Source: Climacteris rufus (Eukaryota > Chordata > Aves > Passeriformes > Climacteridae). From it: a DNA stretch of 64,000 nt. Shown here piece after piece: positions 25,012 through 38,790 of this stretch (position 1 is the first letter of the stretch; each line of letters opens with the position of its first letter). The position numbers were made by a program, and so were the translations under genes. Where the stretch lies: positions 160,177 to 224,176 of the forward strand of contig VZRZ01007409.1 in NCBI GenBank assembly GCA_013398175.1, read 5' to 3'. Below the pieces are notes generated by a model that worked only from the letters and a program-made list of their open reading frames with translations, did not search any database and was not told the origin of the DNA.

Positions 25012-25412
25012 TGGAATCATAGAATAATAGAATCACAGAATCATAGAGTATGCTGAGTTGGAAGGAACCCATCAGGATCGTCAAGTCCAGCTCCTGGCCC
25101 TGCACAGCATAATCTCCGAGTCACACTATGTGCCTGAGGGCATTGTTCAAATGCTTATTGAACTCTGTCAGTCTTGGTGCTGTGACCACTGCCCTGGGGA
25201 GCCTGTCTCAGTGTCCAGTCACCCTCTGGGTGAGGAACCTTTTCCTGATATCCAACCTAAACCTTCCAGACACAGTTTCATGCCATTTCCTTGACTGCTG
25301 TCACGGGTGACAAAAGTGAAGAGTCTAGTGCTTGGCCCTCTGCTTTCCCTCAGTCTCCTCTTAGTCTCCTCCAGGCTGAACAAGCCAAGTGTCCCCAGCT
25401 GCTCCTCATTTC
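25012..25412 (-). repeat. CR1 LINE 3' portion with octamer tail
   Basis: It starts with several copies of an (ATCATAGA)-type octamer (25013-25048), the reverse complement of the CR1 3' microsatellite tail. Then follow gttggaaggaacccatcagg, cgtcaagtccagctcctggc, tggtgctgtgaccactgccc, tttcctgatatccaacctaa and caggctgaacaagccaagtg. The order and orientation are those of a 5'-truncated CR1 on the minus strand of about 400 bp. The well-preserved tail suggests it is younger than the neighbouring 24.8 kb fragment. Confidence 0.88.
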
Positions 25413-28314
25413 AGTAGCATTCTGTATCTACAGAAATTAAGAATGACAAACTATGTAGGCATGAATAAGCAAAGTTTTACTGAATTAAATTTTATATTCA
25501 CTCTAAGGTAGTCTAGGCCAGAAGGTACTAGACACTCGGGTAACCTCTGTCAAACAAATTTAATGCAAATGTATGACTTTATATCTTATCCTTTAATTAG
25601 AAACCTAATTGCATCTACAGGCCATAGGTCATAATTTGTGTAATTTCTTTTCACTCTAAAGCATCCAGGTTATCTGCAATAGATATTGTGCCTGAACCTT
25701 TCAAGTGAAAGAATGGTTTTCCAGCATATTCACTGAGAAGAAGGAAGGTCATAAACAATATAATCATGCAGCATCCAATAGGATCATCACAGACGGGAAA
25801 TAGAAATTCTTAAATAAGACTCAGGAATGAGTGACACAACTGTCAACCATTTTTACATTCAGGGAATGTTCACAGCTGGTGTAACTGCAGTGATTCCTGA
25901 AGTGATACTGACTGAAACAACCTGGAAACGTATCCTTCCAGTCTGATGGCCTTCATTTTTGAGGGGATATTTTGCTGTCCTTTTATGTATCTCATTACAG
26001 CCTATGTTATCTGACTTGTATCCTCCATGTCATGGCATTATTGTACCATCAGTTCCTGAGACAGATACTCATCATCTCAAAATGCTCATCATTTCAAAAC
26101 TCTGAACAAACTTGATAAGAGAAGCTGGCCTTTTGCTCCTCTCCTGGTGGTTATATTCTGATAGGTAATATGTCAGGAATAATTAGACGGTTTGGTTTAT
26201 TTTGCATCAGCTTTTTTTACCCAATAAAATAGAAATAGAAAACAGTCTGTAAGAAATAGACATTTCAGACAGAACCATTTCACCAAGATGTATGAGGCAG
26301 AGAGGTCTTTTATAATGCCAAAAGCAGTTTTAAATGTAAACATAGTTTACATTTGAATGTGAATGCTCACAGAAGTAAAATATGAGAGAGGTATGATTTG
26401 GCTCCTGTGGAACTCCTGAGTTTTCTGTGACTGGCATTTCTCCCTGGGGTAATTTATAAACTAATATTCCCTGTTGTGAGAACATTGGCAGGCTTGCAGA
26501 GAGAATAGCTCCAATTTTCACTCTAACATGTCTGGCTCGCATCCAGAAATTGCAGAGAGAATTTGCCACAAAAGTGAGAAAAAAGGGAAATTCTTATATA
26601 TACAGTATTAATGACACTATTGAAAGAAATGAAAATAAAAAGGCATATTTCGAGCAAAGGTCTACAAAGACACTATACAGAAAAATAAAGGTGCAGGATA
26701 TGGATTAGTGAGGTGGAATTTTTTTGTTACAAACAAATATATTTTTTAAATTGTACAAAAAAACTATAAAGAAAATTACGTAAATGAGAAGCACACCTTG
26801 TTATCCCATAACACTAAATAGACACTGGAAGCTACAGAGATTCCCTTCTTAAGAACTGGAATTTTTGATCTAGGTCAAAGGTTTCACGAGCTACATGAAT
26901 CAACAGATGTAGTAGGTTTGAAGATGTACACTGAACCTCCCTGAAACTTCTTAAAATAGAGCAACTGCTGAAACAAGATACAGTAGCGTTGCCAGCTGCC
27001 TAGACACCGCTCTATTTTAATAAGTGTCATGGATGCTTTGGGGCATATCAAAAATAAATGGCAGCAAGTAGGTAGGAAGCCAAGCATCTGTGACTTCCAG
27101 CAGAATTGCCATGCAAATAAACTCCAGTGAAGTCTTTCACAACCTCTCCAGGGTTATCTCTACACCATTGTTTCCAGTCAACAATTTATAAACTTGGATT
27201 TGCTGATTATCCTTGTCTGGACAATGGACTCCAGCTGCTAATGCTTTATATAATGTCAGACTTTGACAAGTGATTAACAGACTAAACTAACTAATTTCAC
27301 CTTTACGAAGGTAGTGCAGTAAGTGTCCTTTAAAAGCTTTGATTTTCTTCTATCGGTTTTTACCTCTGTGCAGTTACACTGACTTCAAAGAAGATGAATA
27401 CCATTTACTCTGGAACACGTGAGAAAAGCAAATTAGAACCAAGGGATTTAAAATCCAGGCAAAAAGAGGCTTCCAAAATCCTGAGCAAGTTGGGTTTCAA
27501 AATAAATCCTCATGAATGAGGGGAAACATAATAATATTTCAGGCATTGCCCCCATCTTCTGCCCTTCCCCTCTTGTCCCATCTCCTTACCTATTTTTTTT
27601 AATAATTGAATATTTCAAATAGTACGAATATATTTAGCAATTTATATTCAAAGACTTGACGTGTTTGCCAAATTTTACAGAAAATTAGCTTTTTTTTTGT
27701 TTTATTTTAACCCTGTGAAACTATTTCTTTTTAAATTCTCAAATTATCCATCTAATGGACAATCGATAAATAATTTATATGTTATTACACCATTATTATG
27801 TATGTGTAAGTTCAAGATATTTTGTAGAAGAAGAAAGCACTAAGCATACCAGAGAAAACATACTCAATACAAAAGCTTTAGATAATGGTGAGATGCAACA
27901 GGAACATTTAAACCCCCTGGTATGTTCACATTAACATTGGTTTGTTTTTTTTTCAGGGGATTTGGTGGCACTCTAGAGGAGAGTTAAACACGTGGACAGA
28001 ACTTTTGTGTGGAACGTTTTGTTTCCAGCTATGTGAGCATGAAAGGCGTTTTTGGAGAAGAAAGTTGCTGCAGTCACAGCCTAGCAAAGCAAACTTACTA
28101 ATTAACTGCAGGCTGCACCACTTGCACTTAGCTACGTGCCCAGGCTGACAACACTGCCTTCAGTGCCGGTTTGCAAACAAATTTAAATATTCAGTGCACA
28201 GCTTCTGGGAAAAAGGCCATCTTTCTTCATGCTGTAGCTTTGGGATGTAACATTTATTAGTGACTTATGCTTATTTCTACTGGCTTTGTGATGCCAGGAG
28301 AGTTCGCAGGAGGC
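25413..28314. other. unique non-coding stretch
   Basis: No gene, RNA or clear repeat was recognised. The segment at 27.18-27.36 kb and the segment at 27.94-28.2 kb, which lies just after a T-rich acceptor-like run ending in CAG, have a mixed, non-repetitive composition. Either could be conserved non-coding DNA, but no exon could be supported because no frame resembles a known protein. Confidence 0.55.
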
Positions 28315-28335
28315 TGAATCCTCTAGCTATATATA

Positions 28336-28380
28336 GAAGGGAAGGGAAGGGAAGGGAAGGGAAGGGAAGGGAAGGGAAGG
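28336..28380. repeat. (GAAGG)9 microsatellite, first copy
   Basis: Nine perfect GAAGG pentamers make a purine-only tract. The same array appears with ten units in the second copy at 28468-28517. Its length variation between copies fits allelic difference or polymerase slippage, and such arrays commonly break short-read assemblies. Confidence 0.95.
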
Positions 28381-28467
28381 ATCTTAACTTCTGTAACCGA
28401 CTCTTGAATTCGCACAATGAAGCAAAGAAATAAACATAATTGGCANTGAATCCTCTAGCTATATATA

Positions 28468-28517
28468 GAAGGGAAGGGAAGGGAAGGGAAGGGAAGGGAA
28501 GGGAAGGGAAGGGAAGG
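28468..28517. repeat. (GAAGG)10 microsatellite, second copy
   Basis: Ten perfect GAAGG units, one more than in the upstream copy. If the duplication is an assembly artefact, this is the same genomic locus as the array at 28336-28380, from another allele or read set. Confidence 0.95.
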
Positions 28518-28582
28518 ATCTTAACTTCTGTAACCCACTCTTGAATTCGCACAATGAAGCAAAGAAATAAACATAATTGGCA

Positions 28583-31500
28583 TTATTGACTATGTGGGAA
28601 TTTTAGGGGCTCACCTTGAATCAACTTGAAAAAAACCTGTGTGATTTTGAGGATAGGAGTTTCAGCAGAAATCATTATTGTCAAATCACACTGTTATTTA
28701 TGCTATCCATGTGCATACACAGGTTCATGATGCTGCTTCTGTTCTGTCATGGTCATTATGGACTTCATTAAGAGCATCATCCTTCTACTTCTCTGTAGAA
28801 TGATGGTAATAGAGATGAAAGATAGCCAAAAAGGGCAGGAACCACTCTATGAAGATCCTTGATTTGAAAGTACAATAAAAATTTTCATCTTAAGAATATT
28901 AAAATCAATAAAATGGGTGAAAGAACAGAATCACATTTGATGATAGACTCACTAACAGAGAAAAATGTTGCAATGAAGAGATCTAATAATCAAGTAGGGT
29001 TATTCCAGTCCATAAAAATTAAAAAAAAAAAAACCAAACAAATAAACCAACCAATCAGACAAAAAAATATGCAATGTATCTTTTACCTCATTTTTCCTTT
29101 TTTAATACAGATTGAAGAAGTCTTTCAAGGGACAGTCTATTGAACTAATAATATACCACACAAAGCTACCAAGAGACAACACATTGAATGGCCAATCTAT
29201 ACCTCTTAAGGAATATTAGACAGAAAGATAGAAGAACTGAAACTGTCATATTAGTTTGGACCTACAGAAGAAAAGACTGTGGCTCTATCCAAACATTAAT
29301 ACTGGATTTGAGACTGGTTGCCACCAGATAACTGGACGATGGCAGAAGACTTTCCAGCAAACAGGTGGATATAACTTGTCCCTTCTGTCAGATATCAGCT
29401 GCTTGTGTCCAGCAGCTCTTGCCTCATTGAGCCCTGAAGCACAAGATTCGATGGCCATTTCAGTGAGCATGATTGCTTTGCTTGTATTCCACTTGTGATA
29501 ATTCCAAGTACCACTGTTATCCATGGGAATATTCAATCTCACTAGGAATTTTCATTGGCCTCACTTTCTCTGGAACAATCTCTATTACCTAATTACACAC
29601 TGTAGATAAAAAAGTGTTTCCTTGTAATGGTTTTCCACTTGCACTTTCTTTTTTTTTTTTTTTTTTGTTATACAATTTATCAGAGAAAAGGGACATTCTC
29701 ATTCTTGTCTTTCAATAGCAGTCACCATTTCATGTACTTTCGATATATTTGCTCAATTCCTCTCCTTTCTAAACCAAACCATTTCATCTTTTGAAACTCT
29801 CCTGTTTAAAGATTCTTCTTGTTCACTGTCATTATTGTTCTCCACACTAATATATGATGTGCAAATTCAAGACTTGATACTGTAAAATCCTTAACACTGC
29901 TTGTGACTCACCAGATACTTAATTTAAAGCATAAAATATTCCCCTTCCTCTCAGTGGGACTTTTTGTGTAATTAAATAACTGTTGAAGACATTGCTGTTG
30001 GATGTTGCCAGATATATGTTTGTGCCTACAACCAAAAAACCACATGCAGTTTTATTAGTCACCCTGGAAGGACAAACTATGTAGCTACTGATTTCAGCAA
30101 CATATTCATATGCTTAAAAACAGGCCCACAGTTAAGCTTTTCCTTCTTCAAGTTAATGTTAATCTGCTTGTGCTGGCCCCAAAAGACCGCACTCTTTCTA
30201 CTATCTGAACACACTATGACAACGATCTGCATGGAAACAAAAAGTGATATTGGGGGTAAAAAATGAAATGGAAAAAAATGTTGCTGAATTATGAAACCAA
30301 ATTACAGCTAAGCACAATGACGATAAATAGTTTTAGCCACAGGCAATAAAATATTGCATCATTAATAAAACTAAGTGGAGAAAAATTTTGCTTGTCACTT
30401 CCATTTATAACTTAAATTTTATACTTTAGCCTTACATGTTAGCTCAGCGCATTACACATCTCTCAGGCAATTCCCCTCTGGCCCCAGCAATCGTGAGTTA
30501 CTGTAGTTTCAGAAAGTGGTGAACTGGGTAAATGGAAACTGATTTTAAAGGATGAAATAATAGCCTAATTCCAGACTGTAGCAGTTTTAAAGGAAAGACA
30601 GTTGAGACAGGGAAATAGGAAGGAATTGATGATATGGAGGTTAAAACTACAGGTTTTCACGGATGTGAAAGACAAACTTGAGAGGAACTTATGGAGCATA
30701 CTTAGCTCAGTTGTGAGATTACTCATTGATGGGTTTGCTCGACCTGTCAGTGATAGATACAAATAGTGCTGCTCTTGCCCTTCTCAGTGATCCAAACACC
30801 AAGCCCGTTCCATGTCCTAGCTCATAGAGGCCATTCAAGAGACTGACCAAATTCTGAGAAAAGCCTGAAGAAATAGCTTAAAAGAGCTCTTCATTCTACC
30901 AGTTGGTTCCAGGAAGAGCCAGGAATAGTGGCAAATTATCTCAGTGTAAGGGGTAGGTGTATGCGTGGTGTTAGTAAAGAAGCACCTTCATTACATGTTG
31001 ACCTTTCTTCAATAGATTTAAATGGGAATAACTGCAGTTACGGATCTGAACAAGCCGTGGCTGTTTGGGATCTTGTCCGGTGTACTTGTGGTATATTTCT
31101 AATTCAAGCATCAAGACTGGGGAGATTTATTGGGTAGGAACCCAGCATAGTGAGTTTTTCATGTATGAACTGAATTTTTGAGAGACAGGAAAGAAACAGC
31201 TGAAGATAAAACTCCTGGCATTACCAGGAGTTCATTACCCTTACCACTCATGAGGAAGCAAAAAACTCACGTGCAGTTTCAAGGGAAACAGATATCAAGG
31301 GATCTAAGAAAGGACTACTAGGCTAAATTGTAATCCCCTTGAAATCTCCCTTCTACTACTAAAGAAACTAATCATTCCTACCAGCTCCTGTCCTTCCAGC
31401 CATTTAAAGAATATGGCATGTCATCTAAAGCCAGGCATTGCCTTTGGTTTTATGGTATGAGTGAGTGAGCAGTGAGATAGATATTTTATTATTTTACTGT

Positions 31501-33384
31501 ACTTACTTTCTTGTTCTATGCTTTTATGTGAGGGCATCTCATGGACACCCTGTTGTAAACTGCAGAGTCATTTATGGTTTATTCCTCTAATATGTTTCAT
31601 ACTGAAGTTGAAAACTCTGTTGTGGCAGAGAAAATTCAATCTAAGAAAGTGAGCAGACTAGAAATAAAAGAGAAAAGAAAAATTGCAGAGAAAATTCACA
31701 TCAGCTTCAGCCTAAATGCATGAGTAAAGATTTTGAGGATTTACTATCAAAGGGAGTAAATGGAAATGTTGCTCATGACCTTGGGTTCAGTGCTGGTACC
31801 CCATAACATCCCTTTCATTTATTCAGTAGCAAAAGAACCTTCACTGTTCCAAAGAAAAGACTGTGCAAGAATCTTTGGAATTCACAAATCCATTGATTAA
31901 ATTAGTGCTATTAACAGTATCTCTTTAGTACATTATTTATTATTTATTACATTTTTATGTATACTTATGTATATTAAACAGCAACTTTAATTTTTTCCAG
32001 ATTCCTAGTGATGCCCAGTATCATTACTGTTGTTGGATTCAAACATCTTAATTTAAGCTCTGATTAAAACACATGAGGTTCCTTGGATCAGGAAAGATTG
32101 ATACTGGCAGGCTGGAGATCAAAAGGAAAGATTTATTATAAAGATAAACAAATGTACTTCTCACCAGTATCATCTGAACCTGGCCACATTATAAGAATTT
32201 TTTGTTAAGTCTTGTGTTAAGAATTACTGCTTGCTACATAGATTAATTAAGTTAATTTTTGCAGTTAAACTTTTTTCTATAAACAGTATTAGAAAGTGTT
32301 TCCTATAACTTTATATAGAATCTATCTGTCCTTGCCTTTTACATGTCATAATTGGCACCTTAATGCACTGCCAGATTGTGAGGAATTACTGCACCCCATT
32401 ATGTAATTCTATATTGAGGGTCATTCTTCTACTGTAAAATGTGCACATATTTAATATTAAGCCTATTTTAATTTTTTTTCAATAAATATTTACATGTACT
32501 TCTATATTTTATCTAGGGGCAGATAAAGTAGAGATCTTAATTTTAAAAATTTCTGGTTACAAGAAAACTTAATAATTAAGTTACTACCATATGCTTTCCC
32601 ATAGGGTTTAATGGGACATTACCACTGATTTCCGTGGGTGTGTATCAAATCATTAAGAAGGTGCATGAAAATTAGATATCTGACTCACTTAAATCTGAAT
32701 TTGATTGAATTTGAATTTCTTTAAATGAAACTTTCCCACTGAAGCCATGTGATTGGAAACACATTTATATACCAACACATTCACTGGTAGATTTCAGTCA
32801 TTAAAACCTGTTTGCATAGAAATGTTGTGATCTATATGTTAAAACATTGCTAATTCGGCCCAGTTTTAGTTCATCTATTGAATAATTTGTCAGATACAAA
32901 AGCTGCCTTCTGACTTTGCATTTTATTGATTCTTACTGAATTCTTAGAGAACTACAATTCTGCACTCTGAGAAGAAAAGCAGTCCCTATATTTTTCTTAC
33001 TATTACTTAGGGTCAGTTGTGATTATTTAGGTTTCCCCATACTGAAGAAGCAGGTCTGAGCTACAGAGGGTGACTGATCCAAAACAGCCTCAAAAATGGA
33101 TGCTTCAGACCTCCTGCAGTCCTTTAATCCTCTTGATACAATGCACTGTGACAGGCAGTAGCATTTTTTTATAGTATTACTGTACCAGAAAGCAACTCAG
33201 TGGATGTCTCACTCACTCATGAATGTCCTTTCTCATAGTCACTGAGTTTTGGATCAAGCAGTCACTGTTGAGCTGTGGTGATATTCCTGCATTTACTTTC
33301 AGCAAACACATTCCTGAATAATTTTTGCTACAATTATAGACAGGTAGCTGAAGGCAAGAATGAAATAAAATAATCACAAGGAAG
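28583..33384. other. unique AT-rich non-coding stretch
   Basis: No gene is seen. There is an A-rich run near 29018-29045 and a T18 run at 29649-29666. The segment 29140-29560 has balanced composition and open frames on both strands (up to 85 codons), but neither looks like a known protein. A faint palindromic-family remnant occurs near 31010-31060 (atgggaataactgcagttac). TTTATT-rich DNA lies near 31935-31960. Confidence 0.6.
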
Positions 33385-33500
33385 GGAAAACAAACCAAAA
33401 CCAAGCCAACCAAACAAACAAACAAAAACAAAACTGAACAACAACAGAAAGAAAAAGGGGGGAGGGAAAGGAAACCAAGGGAAAGGAAAGAGAAATAACC
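33385..33500. repeat. CAAA-rich then purine-rich low-complexity tract
   Basis: ACCAA and CAAA units (with three CAAA repeats near 33413) run into a purine-only stretch with GGGGGG and GGAAA units. On the minus strand it gives spurious reading frames rich in Phe and Pro. It is simple sequence without recognisable flanking element ends. Confidence 0.75.
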
Positions 33501-36500
33501 ATTTAAAATGAAGATTATCTACTGAATAATCCCAATAGAATACTGTCATGGTGTTGAGTCCAGTCAACATACCTGTAACTTTTAACATGGAAAAAAATTT
33601 TTGAAAACTGAGCAAAAATACTAGTTTTCAAACTCTTTGAGATGTCTCTCATATTAGGTTCATTTAGTATCAGGTCCAGTGGGAATCCAATTTTATCTGG
33701 AATTTCCAAGGGCAATAACATCCCTTAGTTCACTTTACTCTGCTTTACTTTTTGCACATTTTTGTCTGCATGTCAGCTTCTAAATTGTTTTTAATTTCAT
33801 TATTTCAGCTCATCTTTTCTGTTCTCCAAATGTTTTTTTCTTATGAGTCTCTAATTCAGTATTCCTCCGCCAGCAGATACCTGCTTATCATCTCACATAA
33901 CACAGAGGTCTCAAAAAGCTTTCCTGTGATGGAGAATTATCTGCATCATGACTTACATAATTTTCATCAGATCCCATCTCTCTTCACCATCCCAGCATTC
34001 ACATAAGCATTTTGCTCCAGCTGTACAAAGTATATATTGTCCTTCCTTCCTCACTGGCCAGCAAACTGGAACAGCGAAATGGCTTATCACAATTTGCAAA
34101 TTACTATCACATAATATCCCTGCAGATTATTGTCATCACCCCTGTGATTTGCATGTACCTTTCTGCGTATTGCTCATTAGACTTCTACAATTCAGGGTCT
34201 AGAGTCCAGTTTCCCAGGCTTAATGGAGTCGATAGATACCTAGGAAACATAATCAGCAGAGGCATTGGATGCCACAGCTCTTTCCCTGAAAAAAATATCT
34301 AAAATATGTTAGTTAGTGCACAATAAAATTGCCTCTGCCTCCCCATTGACTTCAAAGGGAACTCACCCACCCACACAGCTGAAGGCGTTTGTACTGTGCA
34401 CTTCTAAATTATGTGATGTGGATTCCCCCTTCATGACCACATCCTTGTTTCTGTCAGAAGTTTTCAGCAATGAAGAGAGTTAATATCACAATGTAAATAA
34501 TCCATTATAAAACTCTCCACATGAAGTTTTAGGTTGTGAAAAAAATCTTCCCAGGAAAGTGGTGGAAACCTTATTTGCAACATCTGATGCAAAGATACAG
34601 AAAATGTTTTTGTGATTAAAAATATTTATCAATGACAGGGTTTTCCATTAAGCAGTTTCTTGTTACTGTCTAGACAAAAACAAGCAAACTAGTCCAAATC
34701 CACAAATCTACTGTAAATGAGAAAGTTTCAAGTTTGTGTCCATATCCTCCTATTACCATAAGACAGTTATGCTGATATAGCAACTGGAATGAAATAAACA
34801 AAATAACAGAAACTGAAACTACTGTACTGAAGACTGGCTCTATTTTTTCCTATTTATTTGAGAGGCAATCTTTTATTTAATTGGTAATAAAATTGTCAGA
34901 TGCAATGAGTATTTTCTATTGATAGTGTCCTGTGAGGCAAATAAATATCAACATTATAGAATGAATCCTCTGTCTTTCAGGAATCTGATGTGAAAAAAAA
35001 AAGTTGGCTTTGATAAGTGTACAGTGACTTTTGTGGTTGAAAGACTTCATATTTCTCAGGCCAGCTTTCTGCTTTGAATCCTGGAAGAAAAAAAATGGTC
35101 TTAAATCAGGCAAAATGCCAAATGGAGAAACCAATGCAGAGACTGTCTTTAGTTTTAAAGCACACATTTTTTAAAAATAGAAATTATTTCTCTCCCCAAA
35201 ATAAAAGGAAACACGAATAAACATCTTACTTCATGTCTTTTCTTGGAAAAGTTCATTCCCATGCCCAAAAGACTACAAATAGTGTTGGTCATTTCACTAC
35301 AGTGAAAATAGTTAAGCAATATGCAGAAGTAATATTTTCTTATTTATAGTAGTACTGAGATAGTAATCACTGTAATAGTCCAGTAATATTCCAGGAGTAC
35401 TCATTCCTGACATTTACTCAAGCTTGATTTAAAGCAATTTTCAGCAATTTTTTTTGAAGAAAAATATTCTTTCTTTGTGCAATTAAACATACACTCAACT
35501 ACCCCAGCTGAAAAAGTTGTGATTGAAGTTTCTTTTGTCTTTTGGGCTCAAAACCAGGCAGCATTATCTCAGTGATAGATTTGATACACTCTTCTGATGC
35601 TGTAATAAGAACTAATTAGGTTGTTCGGTTCTCTAGCAAGAAAACCATGTAAGGGTCATTTATGTGCAATCAAAATAAACAAGGAGAGTTGTCATTTAGA
35701 AATTACCTTCCCTGGAGAGGATAAAGACGTGTGTTAAGAGATCAGTAGAACAACATCTTTTAGACACTATTAAAATCTCCTTTGAAAAAGTTGTAGTGAT
35801 GAAGCAGCTGAAAGATGTCTCAGAAAGATAAAAATAATGTTACAGATACAAGGAAGGTGAAACGTAAAAAACAGTACAGCAGCAATTACTGAAACCACAG
35901 TGAAAAACACAATAAAACTCATTGTCTACCTAAAAGAACTTTTTATCAGTAAGATTTTGACTTCACATAAGGGTCTGTCTTTGTACAAAGAATCTGTTCT
36001 TACACAGAATAATAGCAATTACAGCAGGTAATCCAAAGAGGAAAAGTCTAGGAGATCATTTTCTGCTGCAGGAATGAAAGGATTAAGCACCTTCACTCAG
36101 TGAGTGATGTCGTATGTTCCTGTGCAACAGAATGGCTCATACTTAGCAAATGTTATGGTTGCTATCTGTTTCCCATCCTGAACACTCATCTTTGCTGCTT
36201 GGACCTTCATTAATTACTAATGGATAGGCTAAAAAGTACAGTGATCTCTCTAACAAAGACAAGCTGGTCCAAGCAAGATATAGATCAAAATATTCACGTG
36301 GTAGAGATGGTAGGTCTGGTTTCATTTTTCTGTGGGCCAAGGCACACAGACTCATATCCCTGAGCTAGTCCCTGAAGTGCAGCCACAATTGCGGCATTCT
36401 CAAAAGCGGCATACTATGGCACTAGGCCTGAGTAAAGCCCTGACAAGAGCAGAAAGGAAGAATATAAATAATATATGACAACATCAGGAGTCCTTCATCT

Positions 36501-38567
36501 GACTAAAGTGTGTAAAAAAACAATTAATGAAAGTAAGAATAGGGACTAATGCCTTTTACTAGATACATGCAAAGTGCTACTGAGCTCCCCCACAATCAAG
36601 ACAGAGATCTCTAATGACACCTACTGTATTTTATTCTCTTCAATTTGAATAATAACCAAGAGCCTCTAACCAAAATGCTCCAACACCCTGATGCACCATT
36701 AGAAATAGAATTAAATCACAGCAACATTAAACATCTCAGCAAGACCTCAGCCAACCTAAGCCACAACTTTTCTATCCCTTCATTCCACAGAAAGCTTCCA
36801 CTCAGATCCTGTCCACCCAATTTCCTTAGCCATTTTTGAGAGTCCCTGAGGAAGTGTAATGGAGCTCTGGAAGACTGAAGGCATTGACAGAAACCTGGTA
36901 CAGTCTGTTAGAGGTACCTGTCAACACAGACACATGAAGCAGCACAGAGCTATGTGCTTTTTGGACAAGTCAGATAAGGGAGCAATAATAGACCTTGCAG
37001 CTGTGTAAAGCAACTACTGTCTTGTACTTTGAGTTTGTCTGGATAAAGAGAACTCCTGCCCATTACATATGATTTGCTGTTTCCCTCTCAATGACTTTCT
37101 CAAGAGCACCAGGCAAAAAAATACCACCTCTGAGTCATACATATCAGAGAAAGCGATCACTTCCCTCCTGGAAAGTCAGAAAACACAGAACTATGAGTCT
37201 TCTCCAGTTCTTCTCCCACTCTGTGGCTAAGGTCTCTCACCACTGGCCCAAAGTCCATAGAGCAACGATGCAAGGCCACATCTCTGTCTCTGTGACTTTT
37301 ACACATCCAGTGGACAAGTGCCAGCCAACAGACCTCTCTGGAGTACTCTCTGGCTGCTCATGCAGCTTCACTCTCACCCCACTGACAATCTCAGAAGCAT
37401 CTATAAATAACCAAAGAATTCACTCAGTGCTGAAATAAACACAAGGGGACAGATTGTATTGGTGTAACTGAGACAAAGAATGTGTTTGGGCTGTTGGTGT
37501 TCATCTTACAACCAGATTGCAGCAATGTGCAGATGTCTGTAACACACTGACCTAGCACACCATGGAGACAGAAATCAGCCACTGTGTCATCTGTATTTAC
37601 ACTTGGTAAACAACAAAACCAAAGATGTATTCCTTAGTACTTCCTGTTAATGCTGCCTTCTGACCCAGTTTCCCTGAAAATGAGAAGCAACATTTAATTG
37701 CCGTGGCAACTTTCTCTTCTTACACTTGGTTTCATCTCCTCTGAAGACCATGCAGCTAAACCATCAGCTTGACCTTCAACACTTTGGCCTGCAATATACT
37801 CTGCCTCCCTAGTTGTTCTTGCATCATTGTTTTGATAAAGAGGATCCAGAGAAAGAATGGTTGACTTTCCTGCAAAGAGGTATCCCTGGATAACATTTTC
37901 TAAAATATTGCTTCACATTCCCTGTGTTCAAACAATGCCTTCAGCCACTGAGGGGGTGACATTGATGAGAACAATGACATCTATTCAAATTTGTAAAGCA
38001 AGCATTTGATAGACACACTGCCTCCTGCACAATAACTTGACTGAATGAGCTGTTAGCTTATCTAGCTTCTACACTTTGAAGTATACAGTTTGAGAAAGTC
38101 AAGCACATACCAGCAGTCCTAGACTCCAGTTTATTAGCTTGAGAAATGTTTTCAGTTTCACACTGAAAAGAACCAAAAATGTGACAGCTCATTTTATTTG
38201 CTCAGCTTTTGCTGATTGACAGAAGTGACAGTGAGCACTAATTCACCATGCAGTTACAAAGAGATCAGCAGAGAGTGATGAATTTCAACGAATCATCTTT
38301 CTTAGACCATGTTACATAATCTTACACTTTGCTGTATTCACAGTTGACATCCTACAACACTTAATCCTCTGGAAGATGTCACCCAACATGCATTCATCTG
38401 CACATTTGTCAAGGAGATCAGTGCACATGGTACTTGTCTCTCTATACTTAGGCCTGCAGCTGATGTTGATGCCACCAGAAATTATTTTATTAAGCAGATC
38501 AGTCATTTGGATATTACTGGATATGGAATATTTCCAGCTGGACAGGACAACTCACAAAAATAAGTAA
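33501..38567. other. unique non-coding stretch
   Basis: No gene is seen. The longest ATG-started frame in this stretch (37091-37438, 115 codons) is Ser/Thr/His-rich, has no domain I recognise, and overlaps no splice-like context, so it is most likely a chance frame. Weak palindromic-repeat remnants occur at 34.3 kb (listed) and 37.44-37.49 kb (ggtgtaactgagacaaagaa). Confidence 0.6.
34325..34410. repeat. decayed palindromic MITE-like repeat
   Basis: cattgacttcaaagggaact followed by acacagctgaaggcg matches the centre and one arm ('ccattgacttcaatgg...acaccagctgaggatctgg') of the palindromic family common in reptile and bird genomes. The other arm is not recognisable. It is short and diverged. 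Confidence 0.42.
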
Positions 38568-38572
38568 GTAAA
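38568..38572. repeat. target-site duplication, left (GTAAA)
   Basis: GTAAA lies immediately before the TG of the LTR and is repeated exactly after its terminal CA at 39812-39816. A 5 bp duplication is the hallmark of ERVL-type integration, whereas ERV1 gives 4 and ERVK usually 6. Confidence 0.85.
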
Positions 38573-38790
38573 TGTCGTGGTTTGAAAAGTTTGGGGGGTC
38601 TAGCTTTTTGGGTGTGGTAGGGGCCAAAAAATGGCTCCTGTAAGGAGCTTCCAGAAGCTCCCACAGCTGTCCAGTCAGGGCCTATCTCTGATGGCTCCTG
38701 GAAGATTAATGTGCTGTTTTCCACAGTTGGGCCAATTAGGAAGGACAGAAATGCCTCTGCGACAGTAAATTTAAGAAGCAATCTCTGTAG

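Larger units (their letters stand above)
28315..28582. repeat. 131/136 bp near-identical duplication around a single N
   Basis: Copy one (28315-28445) and copy two (28447-28582) both start tgaatcctctagctatata and end taaacataattggca. They are separated only by the N at 28446. They differ in one pentamer unit (nine versus ten gaagg) and one base (ccgactc versus cccactc). The pattern is what two overlapping contig ends or two haplotypes give when joined without merging. A genuine young tandem duplication would not explain the N at exactly the junction. Confidence 0.93.

Noticed and set aside
27942..28148. Frame following a T-rich run ending in CAG (possible exon)
   Set aside because: The acceptor-like string is suggestive, but the 68-codon frame shows no known protein similarity and no convincing donor follows it.
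28277..28552. 91-codon minus-strand frame with repeated Pro/Ser/Leu/Phe units
   Set aside because: It is the translated GAAGG microsatellite read across the duplicated block and the N, an artefact of simple sequence and the assembly join.
37091..37438. 115-codon ATG-started plus-strand frame
   Set aside because: The product has no recognisable domain, its composition is what the local base content gives, and there is no splice or promoter context. Probably a chance frame.
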